From positions 1-40,812 of the forward strand of contig CAMOEI010000001.1 in NCBI GenBank assembly GCA_946612115.1: DNA of 40,812 bases. The letters are read 5' to 3'. This stretch comes from an uncultured Caryophanales bacterium. Its GTDB lineage: Bacteria; Bacillota_I; Bacilli_A; RFN20; CAG-826. Positions 27,237 to 34,305 of the stretch are shown here, piece after piece. Numbering within the stretch: the first letter of the stretch is position 1; the number at the start of each line of letters is the position of its first letter. The translations under genes and the position numbers were made by a program. The notes beneath the pieces were generated by a model that worked only from the letters and a program-made list of their open reading frames with translations, was not told the DNA's origin and made no database searches.

Positions 27237-28625
27237 ATGAAAACGTATTACGATAAAATTACATCAAAATATCAAAAAGAATTAATGAAGTCTCTTGCAG
27301 AATTTATTGCGATTGATTCTCAATATGATGAATCTAGTGCGAGCGAATTAAATCCGTTTGGATTTGGAGTCTCTGACGCATTAAAGTTCATTGAAGATTT
27401 AGCCAGAAAAGACGGCTTTGAAGTGACTAATTACGACAATAAAGTCGTAGAAATAATTTATGGAAGAGGAAAATCTAATCTCACCATTATGGCTCACGCG
27501 GATGTTGTTCCTGAAGGAACGGGCTGGGATCAAAATCCTTTTGAACTAGTCGAAAGAAAAGGCGGTGTCCTTACCGGTAGAGGAGTAGCAGATGATAAAG
27601 GACCATTACTTGCCTCTTATTACGCTTTAAAAGCTCTTAGAGATAACGGCCTACTAGGCGGATATCAAATTAGATTTTTAGTCGGAGGAAATGAAGAAAG
27701 TGGTTCGTTATGTATGGAACACTATTTCAAAACTCTTAAAAAGCCTATGCCGACATTAGGATTTTCTCCTGATAGTGATTTCCCACTTATCTACGCTGAA
27801 AAAGGAATTATCAATTTTAAAATTGAAGATGATATTGAAATCCCTGGACTTATTTCCGTTGAAGGTGGAGTGGCCAGTAATTCCGTTATTGAAAAATGTG
27901 TTTTAAAACATGAATTAGAACCAAAATTCCTCACTTATATCATGGAAAACTTTAAGCGAGATGAAGCAGTTATCCAAACTAAAGATGATGTGACTACGGT
28001 GACATTTGTTGGAAAAGCAGCGCACGGCTCCACTCCTGAAAAAGGAGTTAACGCTGGTTTACTCGCAATTAAAGCTTTAGCGGGATATACAAAACACCCG
28101 CATTTACAAATTCTAGAAAGACTATATTCTGCCACTGATGGAAGCGGATTTAGATGTGAAGGAGATTCTCCTGATATGGGACATAATTCCTCAAATGTAG
28201 GTTTATTCTCTATCTTTGATAATCACCTTTCTTTAACTGTTAATTTCCGCTACGTTGATACATGTGAAAAATCCAAATTAATCGGCAATATTAAAGTGAG
28301 TAATAAAGCCTTTGATTTAACTTTTTTAGGTGAATCACCTCTGTTATTTTATCCTAAAGATACATTACTTATTTCTACCTTATTAAAGGCTTATAGAGAT
28401 GAAACTGGAGATTATGATAGTGAACCTCTTGCAATTGGAGGAGGAACTTACGCTAAAGAAGCAGATAATGTTGTCGCTTTTGGTATGCAGTTCCCTGGCT
28501 GGGAAAGTAATATGCACTCTCCTGGAGAACAAGTCAAAAAAGAAGACTTATTTAAAGCGATGAGTGTTTACGCTAGAGCGATTGTTTTACTTGGAAAAGA
28601 ATTAAAAGATGAGAGTCAAATTTAA
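27237..28625 (+). CDS. pepV: Dipeptidase PepV (M20 metallopeptidase)
   Basis: Zinc-dependent dipeptidase of broad specificity, cytosolic. Start at ATG 27237 after GAAAGGA; an in-frame GTG at 27222 lies before that site. The 462-residue protein has MAHADVVPEG, the bridging aspartate in GRGVADDKGP, the catalytic glutamate in GGNEESGS, the SPDSDFP ligand segment, a lid/dimerisation domain with AAHGSTPEKG, and the last histidine in SNMHSPGEQ. All zinc ligands are visible. It shares 17 bases with trmB. Confidence 0.94.
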   Translation: MKTYYDKITSKYQKELMKSLAEFIAIDSQYDESSASELNPFGFGVSDALKFIEDLARKDGFEVTNYDNKVVEIIYGRGKSNLTIMAHADVVPEGTGWDQNPFELVERKGGVLTGRGVADDKGPLLASYYALKALRDNGLLGGYQIRFLVGGNEESGSLCMEHYFKTLKKPMPTLGFSPDSDFPLIYAEKGIINFKIEDDIEIPGLISVEGGVASNSVIEKCVLKHELEPKFLTYIMENFKRDEAVIQTKDDVTTVTFVGKAAHGSTPEKGVNAGLLAIKALAGYTKHPHLQILERLYSATDGSGFRCEGDSPDMGHNSSNVGLFSIFDNHLSLTVNFRYVDTCEKSKLIGNIKVSNKAFDLTFLGESPLLFYPKDTLLISTLLKAYRDETGDYDSEPLAIGGGTYAKEADNVVAFGMQFPGWESNMHSPGEQVKKEDLFKAMSVYARAIVLLGKELKDESQI

Positions 28626-29217
28626 GCCTTGGGCTGAACCATATATTAAAGAACATCCTGAAGCTAGTTTAGATATTGAGTCTGATCTACCTAAACTTGA
28701 TCAGTTTTATTTAGATATCGGTAGTGGAAAAGGCGAATTTTTAGCTAAGATGGCCACTAGATTTCCTAATCTTACTTTTATTGGCGTAGAGAAAAATGTC
28801 ACTTGCGCTGGAATATCCACTAAAAGACTTGTGGAAAGTGAAATTACTAACGCTAAATTAATTTGGGCGGATTTTGAAAGAATTTCAGCTTTCATCAAAG
28901 ATGAATCAGTGAAAATTATCTTTTTAAATTTCTCAGATCCTTGGCCAAAAGTGAGACATCATAAAAGAAGATTAACAAGCAATCGCTTTTTAGAAGAATA
29001 TAAAAGAATCTTAACTAAAGACGGTAAACTTATCTTTAAAACCGATAATGTTGATTTATTTGATTATTCTTTAGAAACTTTTTCTGATGCAGGATTTAAA
29101 GTTATTTCCGTCACTAGAGATTATAGGCAGTTAGATGAATTCGATGAATTAACTGACTATGAAGAATGTTTCAGAAAAGAAGGAACTCCGATAAATAGAG
29201 TGGTGCTAAGTAAATGA
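28609..29217 (+). CDS. trmB: tRNA (guanine-N7)-methyltransferase
   Basis: Makes m7G46 in tRNA with SAM. The 202-residue protein has motif I LDIGSGKGEFL, GVEKN at the end of strand 2, FSDPWPKVRHHKRRL (the family signature) and TDNVDLFDYS. It starts 17 bases before the end of pepV in another frame, and its TGA stop overlaps the next ATG (ATGA). That TGA shows UGA is a stop codon here. Confidence 0.95.
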   Translation: MRVKFKPWAEPYIKEHPEASLDIESDLPKLDQFYLDIGSGKGEFLAKMATRFPNLTFIGVEKNVTCAGISTKRLVESEITNAKLIWADFERISAFIKDESVKIIFLNFSDPWPKVRHHKRRLTSNRFLEEYKRILTKDGKLIFKTDNVDLFDYSLETFSDAGFKVISVTRDYRQLDEFDELTDYEECFRKEGTPINRVVLSK

Positions 29218-29693
29218 GAAAAGATTACGGAATTTATAATAACCACGAATTAGATAACACTTTGTTAATCCTTTTTTCTGATGAAGAAGTCACTAATAGT
29301 AAGAAAAAAGATGAAATAGAAGTTTTATATCACGATATGGAGATAATCGGATATAAGATCTCTAATTTTATTAGATACGCAAAGATTAAATATTCTGGAA
29401 TTATCTTTTTGCCGTCAAACACATTAGTGGACGTTATTAATTCCGTATTAAAAAACCATCAATTAGAAACATTAGAATATAAAACTAGTTCTGGATATAT
29501 CACAAAAAGAAATGGCAATAATCTAGGAGTATTCGCCTTAAAGGGAACATTTTTAAGAGATCAAAGTGTCTCTAAAGGTAAATTTGTGACCTATTTTGAT
29601 TTATATATTAAAAACGAAAATAGTGACGAATTAGTTACTATTGATGAAAGCATAAATGAAGGGGTAGATTTCTTCCAAATGGAGGTTAAATAA
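29214..29693 (+). CDS. Hypothetical protein resembling the N-terminal (DUF4479) half of YtpR
   Basis: A 159-residue soluble protein. Residues 1-95 resemble the N-terminal domain of YtpR: a TLLILFSDEEV strand, then IEVLYHDMEIIGYKISNF, then a segment SGIIFLPSNTLVDVINSVLKNHQ. In YtpR an OB-fold tRNA-binding domain with HPDADKL follows. That motif is absent; the last 60 residues are unlike it. In Bacillus ytpR lies near trmB, which supports the match. The call is by eye and may be wrong. Overlaps trmB by four bases. Confidence 0.5.
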   Translation: MRKDYGIYNNHELDNTLLILFSDEEVTNSKKKDEIEVLYHDMEIIGYKISNFIRYAKIKYSGIIFLPSNTLVDVINSVLKNHQLETLEYKTSSGYITKRNGNNLGVFALKGTFLRDQSVSKGKFVTYFDLYIKNENSDELVTIDESINEGVDFFQMEVK

Positions 29694-29694
29694 A

Positions 29695-30792
29695 ATGAAT
29701 GAAGTAGAATTAAAAAAGCAAGGTAAAATCTCTCGTCTTACTAACAAGACATTTGAGTTTGAAAAAGAATTAGGAACTGGCTTTTACGCGGCTAATTATT
29801 TCTTAAAGAGCAATAAGATTGTTAAAGAGCACGCTCCTAACCATATCGTCACAATGCAGTGGTTTCAAAGAAGAGATGATTCTATGCTTTGCGGTGTAGA
29901 TGAAGCAATTGCTTTATTACATACTTATGCGATTCATCCTGAAGAACTAGAAATAGAAGCCTTAAATGATGGAGATATCATCAATAACATGGAACCTGTT
30001 TTAAAAGTTACAGGCAAATATGAAAACTTTGGATTTTTAGAAAGTGTTATCGATGGAGTTTTAGCTAGAAGAAGTAGTGTCGCCACTAATGTTAGAGAAG
30101 TTTTAAAGGTTGCTGGAGATGTCCCTGTATTTTCTATGGCGGACCGTCAAGATGATTATCATACCCAAGTTGGAGACGGCTATGCTACTTATGTAGCAGG
30201 TATTAGTAAAGTTTCTACAGACGCCCAAGGAAAATGGTGGGGTGGTAAAGGCATGGGCACGATGCCTCATGCTTTAATTCAAGTTTGTAATGGAGACGTT
30301 ATTAAAGCAGCGGAAATCTATCATAAAACTTTCCCTAATGAAAAAGTTACTGCCTTAATCGATTACAATAATGACGTTGTTACTGATTCTTTAAAACTTG
30401 CTAGGGTCTTAAAGCACGACCTTAACGGAGTGAGAATTGATACTTCTAAATCCTTAATCGATCATTATTTTGATGATAAAGATACTTCAGGATTTGATCC
30501 TCATGGAGTCTGTAAAGAACTCGTTTTCGCTTTAAGAGAAGCATTAGATAAAGAAGGATTTAACTATGTTAAAATCATTGTTAGTTCCTCTTTTAACCCA
30601 GAAAAAATTAAAGAATGGAATAAGTTAAAAGTTCCGGTGGATTTATATGGAGTTGGAACTTATTTTGTCAATAATATGACGTGTGGGTTTACTGGGGATT
30701 TAGTGATGCTTGACGGTAAACCTCAAGCAAAAGAAGGAAGAGCGAACTATCCTTCCACTAGATTAAAGAAAGTCCCTTATCCAATTTATTAA
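29695..30792 (+). CDS. pncB: Nicotinate phosphoribosyltransferase, short form
   Basis: Converts nicotinate and PRPP to nicotinate mononucleotide in NAD salvage. The 365-residue protein shows YFLKSNKIVKEHAPNH, the segment with RRSSVATNVREVL, MADRQDDYHTQVGDGYA near the active site, KGMGTMPHALIQ with the catalytic histidine, GVRIDTSKS and VPVDLYGVGT. The short length (about 365 against 480-490 in Bacillus) resembles the compact archaeal-like NAPRTases. Good ribosome binding site GGAGG. Confidence 0.9.
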   Translation: MNEVELKKQGKISRLTNKTFEFEKELGTGFYAANYFLKSNKIVKEHAPNHIVTMQWFQRRDDSMLCGVDEAIALLHTYAIHPEELEIEALNDGDIINNMEPVLKVTGKYENFGFLESVIDGVLARRSSVATNVREVLKVAGDVPVFSMADRQDDYHTQVGDGYATYVAGISKVSTDAQGKWWGGKGMGTMPHALIQVCNGDVIKAAEIYHKTFPNEKVTALIDYNNDVVTDSLKLARVLKHDLNGVRIDTSKSLIDHYFDDKDTSGFDPHGVCKELVFALREALDKEGFNYVKIIVSSSFNPEKIKEWNKLKVPVDLYGVGTYFVNNMTCGFTGDLVMLDGKPQAKEGRANYPSTRLKKVPYPIY

Positions 30793-30805
30793 TATAGGAG
30801 ATAAT

Positions 30806-31951
30806 ATGAAAAAACTAGTGAAGTTATTACCATTTATCGCCATTTTATCTTTAGCGGGTTGTGCTGGTGTTTTTGCTCCGTCAAATCCAGAACCAACTCC
30901 AGAGCCAGTTGATCCGCCTTATGTTCCTACCTATACAGTAGATAAACAAACTTTTGAATATTACGCGCATGGAGATTTCCAAGTTGCAGAAGAAGCCAAT
31001 TTTAAAATTACATACGTTACTCGTTATGATGAAGGTGAAGAATTCACCATCAATGAAATGGCTGTGGAATATGACCATAATTATGTTAAGCGCAGCGAGA
31101 ATCGTTATCTCGGCGTTAATCTTGGATTTAAAGAAGATTATTATAAAGATTCTACTTTAAGTTATTTCCACGAAATAAAATCTCGTAATGCTAGCTCTAT
31201 TACTGGTGATTATTATGAACTTTTCGGTGTTAGATGGAATAAAACAGAAAATACTGAATTAGATACAAAAATCATCAAATATAAAGATATCAGTTTTGAA
31301 GACGCTAGATATAATGAAGTAACCCATACGTATGTCGCTGAGCATAACTATGGAGGCAATACAACATTTGTTTATTTACTTAAATTTCTAGATGGAAAAT
31401 TAATTGCCTTTAACAATTATTTAAAAAACGGAATCGTTCCAGAAGGAATGTATGAAGTATCTAGTTACGGTGAAGTGAGTTTAACTCCACCTCAAAGCGA
31501 ATATTGCTTTAGCAATGAAATTATGAATAGCGTTGATTTATATATGAGAGATACTTTGAGTCATTTTTATCAAGAAAACACTTATTCAACTGCCATTCAA
31601 ACTTTTTATAAAGACGAAGGAGATGTAAATATTACCTATAACTATCAAGATGATGAATGGGTAACAACAGATGACACTAGTGGACTGACTCCTTTTTATC
31701 AACTTGATACTTGTTTTAATGAAAATTTTGGACAATTTATTGCTAAATATCCAAATCTCACTGACTTTAGATTAAATGTTAGAGATGATAATCGTTCAGT
31801 TGGTGTCATCTTTAAAGAAACATCTTTAACTGGGCAATTTGTTAGTGATGCAGCGTTCTCGATGCTTATAAATGAATACGGTCAAGTAATTGAATTGTCA
31901 CATACCGACAATTCATTCACCATCATGGATTTCACTGTCGAGTTACACTAA
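30806..31951 (+). CDS. Uncharacterised secreted lipoprotein
   Basis: A 381-residue protein with a lipoprotein signal: MKKLVKLLPF, hydrophobic core, lipobox LAGC (Cys19), then a Pro/Glu-rich linker (residues 26-43) and a large hydrophilic domain rich in Tyr, Asp and Asn with alternating beta-type segments. There is no metal-binding, transporter solute-binding or enzyme motif that I recognise. It sits on the outer face of the membrane. It is the last gene of the glg-to-lipoprotein unit; strong ribosome binding site ATAGGAG. Function unknown. Confidence 0.8.
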   Translation: MKKLVKLLPFIAILSLAGCAGVFAPSNPEPTPEPVDPPYVPTYTVDKQTFEYYAHGDFQVAEEANFKITYVTRYDEGEEFTINEMAVEYDHNYVKRSENRYLGVNLGFKEDYYKDSTLSYFHEIKSRNASSITGDYYELFGVRWNKTENTELDTKIIKYKDISFEDARYNEVTHTYVAEHNYGGNTTFVYLLKFLDGKLIAFNNYLKNGIVPEGMYEVSSYGEVSLTPPQSEYCFSNEIMNSVDLYMRDTLSHFYQENTYSTAIQTFYKDEGDVNITYNYQDDEWVTTDDTSGLTPFYQLDTCFNENFGQFIAKYPNLTDFRLNVRDDNRSVGVIFKETSLTGQFVSDAAFSMLINEYGQVIELSHTDNSFTIMDFTVELH

Positions 31952-31952
31952 T

Positions 31953-31980
31953 AAAAAAGAGTTACTATCTAGTAACTCTT
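31953..31980 (-). terminator. tyrS terminator, overlapping its last codons
   Basis: A perfect 11-bp inverted repeat (31957-31967 and 31970-31980) followed on the minus strand by a run of six T. The tyrS stop codon and the codons for its last residues are inside the stem. On the plus strand there is no immediate T-run, so the lipoprotein transcript may not stop here. Confidence 0.8.
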
Positions 31981-33158
31981 AAGAATGTCTTTTTACCTTT
32001 TTTAATCATCACCGATTCTTCAATTTCAATTAATTGATTTGGGTCGGTGATTTTATTATTGTCCACAGATACTCCGCCTTGTTCAATAAGTCTTCTAGCT
32101 TCACTTTTTGAGGAACATAAGTTGGTGGCAACTAATAGATCAACGATAGTAGCAGGAGTGTAGTTATTTAATTTAACTGAAGGAATGTTTTCGTTATTCG
32201 CATTTCCTGAGAATAAGCTTTTAGCGGCCTCTAATGATTTTTTGGCTTCTTCTTCACCATGCACTAATTTAGTTAATTCATAAGCGAGAATTTCTTTTTT
32301 CTCGTTGATGCGATTATCTGGCCAAGATTCCATTTCCTTAATCTTATCTAACGAAATGAATGTAAGAAGTTTGATACATTTCATGACATCAGCGTCATCA
32401 ACGTTTCTCCAGTATTGGAAGAATTCATATGGTGTAGTTTTATTAGCATCAAGCCAAACCGCTCCGCTAGCGGTCTTGCCCATTTTCTTGCCTTCACTAT
32501 TTAATAATAGTGTAATAGTCATCGCATAGGCATCTTTACCAGTTTTCTTTCTGATTAATTCAGTACCTGCAAGCATATTGGACCATTGGTCATCTCCACC
32601 AAATTGCATATTACAGCCATATTTTTGATTGAGATAATAAAAGTCATAAGCTTGCATGATCATATAGTTAAATTCTAAGAAGGAGAGACCTTTTTCCATT
32701 CTTTGTTTGTAGCATTCCGCTCTTAACATGTTATTGACAGAGAAATGAGGTCCAACATCTCTTAAGAATTCGATGTAATTAAGATTTAATAACCAATCAG
32801 CGTTATTGACCACTAAAGCGCGATCAAAGTCGATGAATCTAGACATTTGCTTTTTAAAGCAATCGACATTGTGATCGATGACTTCTTTAGACATCATTTG
32901 TCTTAAATCACTTCTTCCTGAAGGATCTCCAACGTGACCAGTTCCACCTCCGATAAGAACAACAGGGGTGTTACCAGCATCTTGTAAGCGCTTCATTAGG
33001 CATAAGGCCATAAAGTGACCGACATGTAAAGAATCAGCGGTAGGATCAAAGCCAATATAAAACTTTGCTTTTCCAGCGTTGACTAATTCTTTTATTTCTT
33101 TTTCATCAGTAACTTGAGCGACTAAGCCACGAGCTTGTAATTCTTCATAGATGCCCAT
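31965..33158 (-). CDS. tyrS: Tyrosyl-tRNA synthetase
   Basis: Class I synthetase charging tRNA-Tyr. The 397-residue protein has the HIGH-type motif HVGH (residues 45-48), GGGTGHVGDPSGR, the tyrosine pocket segment YMIMQAYDFYYL, GGDDQWSNM, the KMSKS-type loop KKMGKT, and a C-terminal S4-like RNA-binding domain (LLVATNLCSSKSEARRLIEQGGV). Complete. It lies directly downstream of rpsD, an arrangement also seen in Bacillus. The upstream gap of about 107 bases contains the rpsD terminator and is too short for a T-box. Confidence 0.97.
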   Translation of the reverse strand: MGIYEELQARGLVAQVTDEKEIKELVNAGKAKFYIGFDPTADSLHVGHFMALCLMKRLQDAGNTPVVLIGGGTGHVGDPSGRSDLRQMMSKEVIDHNVDCFKKQMSRFIDFDRALVVNNADWLLNLNYIEFLRDVGPHFSVNNMLRAECYKQRMEKGLSFLEFNYMIMQAYDFYYLNQKYGCNMQFGGDDQWSNMLAGTELIRKKTGKDAYAMTITLLLNSEGKKMGKTASGAVWLDANKTTPYEFFQYWRNVDDADVMKCIKLLTFISLDKIKEMESWPDNRINEKKEILAYELTKLVHGEEEAKKSLEAAKSLFSGNANNENIPSVKLNNYTPATIVDLLVATNLCSSKSEARRLIEQGGVSVDNNKITDPNQLIEIEESVMIKKGKKTFLRVTR

Positions 33159-33217
33159 ATATCTAATCCTGTCTTTCTTTTCTTAAACAACTATAACATA
33201 AGTTAAATCGGCTTAAA

Positions 33218-33249
33218 AGTAAAAAGGCCCACACAGATGTGCGAGCCTT
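33218..33249 (-). terminator. rpsD terminator
   Basis: On the minus strand a 12-bp stem with two G-T pairs (33224-33249 in total) is followed by TTTTT. It lies between rpsD and tyrS, so tyrS needs read-through or its own promoter; TATAGT about 35 bases before tyrS is a candidate -10 without a good -35. Confidence 0.75.
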
Positions 33250-33265
33250 ATACTTTTTCGGCTGA

Positions 33266-33871
33266 TTAGAGTTTACGGTTGTAGTATTCAACGATTTGTG
33301 ATTCGGTGATTTGTTGAGTTAATTCATTTCTCTCTGGTTCTCTAATATATTTACCACAGAGTTTTTCAGCATCAACTTCAACCCAACCGACTTTAGTAGC
33401 GATACTTTCAAGGGATTCCTTGACGACTTTCATGTCTTTAGAGTTTTCTCTAATGGCGATGACGTCATTTAAGCTACATAAGTAGGATGGAATATCAACT
33501 TTCTTACCGTTGACTTCGACGTGACCGTGATTGACTAATTGTCTTGCACCTTTACGAGTGCGAGCAAATCCCATACGATAGACTAAGTTATCTAAACGGG
33601 ATTCAAGTAATTTCATGAAAGCAAAGCCAGTGACTTCCTTGCTCCTAAGAGCAAGCATGAATAATCTTCTGAATTGTCTTTCATTGACACCGTACATTTG
33701 TCTTAATTTTTGTTTTTCGACTAATTGCTTACCATATTCGGAAGGCTTCTTTTTACGGTTGGCGCCATGTTGACCAGGGCCATAAGGACGTTTTTGAAGT
33801 TCTTTGTTGGTTTCAAGAGTTGAAAAACCTAATCTACGGCTTCTTTTCCAATCTGATCCAGTATATCTCAT
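33266..33871 (-). CDS. rpsD: Small ribosomal subunit protein uS4
   Basis: Primary 16S rRNA-binding protein that nucleates 30S assembly. The 201-residue protein starts MRYTGSDWKRSRRLG, continues with RPYGPGQHG, and contains the S4 RNA-binding domain LESRLDNLVYRMGFARTRKGARQLVNHGHVEVNGKKVDIPSY. There are no zinc cysteines, so it is the C-minus form. It is preceded by a structured leader and a good promoter, and is probably autoregulated. Confidence 0.97.
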   Translation of the reverse strand: MRYTGSDWKRSRRLGFSTLETNKELQKRPYGPGQHGANRKKKPSEYGKQLVEKQKLRQMYGVNERQFRRLFMLALRSKEVTGFAFMKLLESRLDNLVYRMGFARTRKGARQLVNHGHVEVNGKKVDIPSYLCSLNDVIAIRENSKDMKVVKESLESIATKVGWVEVDAEKLCGKYIREPERNELTQQITESQIVEYYNRKL

Positions 33872-34034
33872 GATAATACTTCCTTTCCTTTTAGTTTCTT
33901 TGCAGAATGACTAAGGCTTGAATTCTTTGCCCCGGATGTTTAGTTTAACATTTCACCGCATAGCTTTGGTTACTTTGTCACAGCCGTACCAAACATCAGA
34001 CGAGTTATATTCAAGTGCTGCTGCATTACATGCA
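33872..34034 (-). ncRNA. Probable S4 autoregulatory leader RNA of rpsD
   Basis: The untranslated leader of about 160 bases folds well on the minus strand. It has a 5' hairpin CTGCAT-GTA-ATGCAG (34035-34021), an enclosing 7-bp helix CTTGAAT (34015-34009) with ATTCAAG (33923-33917), and inside it a 10-bp helix (33997-33988 with 33944-33935) closing a loop that holds ACGGCTGTGAC and GCTATGCGGTGAAATG. The ribosome binding site GGAAAGGAAG lies after the structure. Bacillus rpsD is known to be repressed by S4 through such a leader; the equivalence here is inferred from position and fold, not from an alignment. Confidence 0.65.
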
Positions 34035-34040
34035 GTAATA

Positions 34041-34069
34041 AATATATAGGAAAATCTATTTTATCTCAA
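34041..34069 (-). promoter_or_regulatory. rpsD promoter
   Basis: -35 TTGAGA (34069-34064), 17-base spacer, -10 TATATT (34046-34041), each 5 of 6 consensus. The predicted start near 34034 places the leader hairpin at the very 5' end of the transcript. Confidence 0.75.
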
Positions 34070-34162
34070 CAAAAAATTTAATTTTTTTCTAGCGTTTATT
34101 TTTGGCCAGGAATTAATAACAAAAAATAGTAGAAAAAAATGAGCGATAAAATAACCTACTAA

Positions 34163-34267
34163 TTGACAATTTTCTTAATAAAATTTTATTGACATTTTCA
34201 TTTTGAAATTGATTATTTTTATAAAAATATCAAATTGTTTCCTTTTGTAGATGAATTTCGATACAAT
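34163..34267 (+). promoter_or_regulatory. ezrA promoter region
   Basis: Two consensus -35 boxes TTGACA occur at 34163-34168 and 34189-34194, 26 bases apart. The first pairs at 16 bases with TTTATT (34185-34190), the second at 16 bases with GATTAT (34211-34216). A further -10-like TACAAT is at 34262-34267 with no good -35. A near-perfect 12-bp AT-only inverted repeat lies between them (34209-34233). Which element is used cannot be told from sequence. Confidence 0.5.
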
Positions 34268-34305
34268 ATATGTAAGTAATCTATGATTAAAGGAGGAGTA
34301 TTAAG

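Noticed and set aside
29200-29220. UGA read as tryptophan, as in mycoplasmas
   Set aside because: trmB, prkC and the desulfurase gene end at TGA exactly at family length and with ATGA overlaps; all tryptophans seen use TGG.
30954-31160. 68-codon plus-strand frame inside the lipoprotein gene
   Set aside because: No ribosome binding site; composition is that of a shifted frame of the lipoprotein.
33159-33265. T-box leader for tyrS
   Set aside because: The gap is about 107 bases, includes the rpsD terminator and lacks the T-box sequence and an antiterminator.
33917-34015. Purine or other metabolite riboswitch upstream of rpsD
   Set aside because: The helices do not frame the conserved core bases of the purine aptamer, and the downstream gene is a ribosomal protein; an S4 leader is the better explanation.
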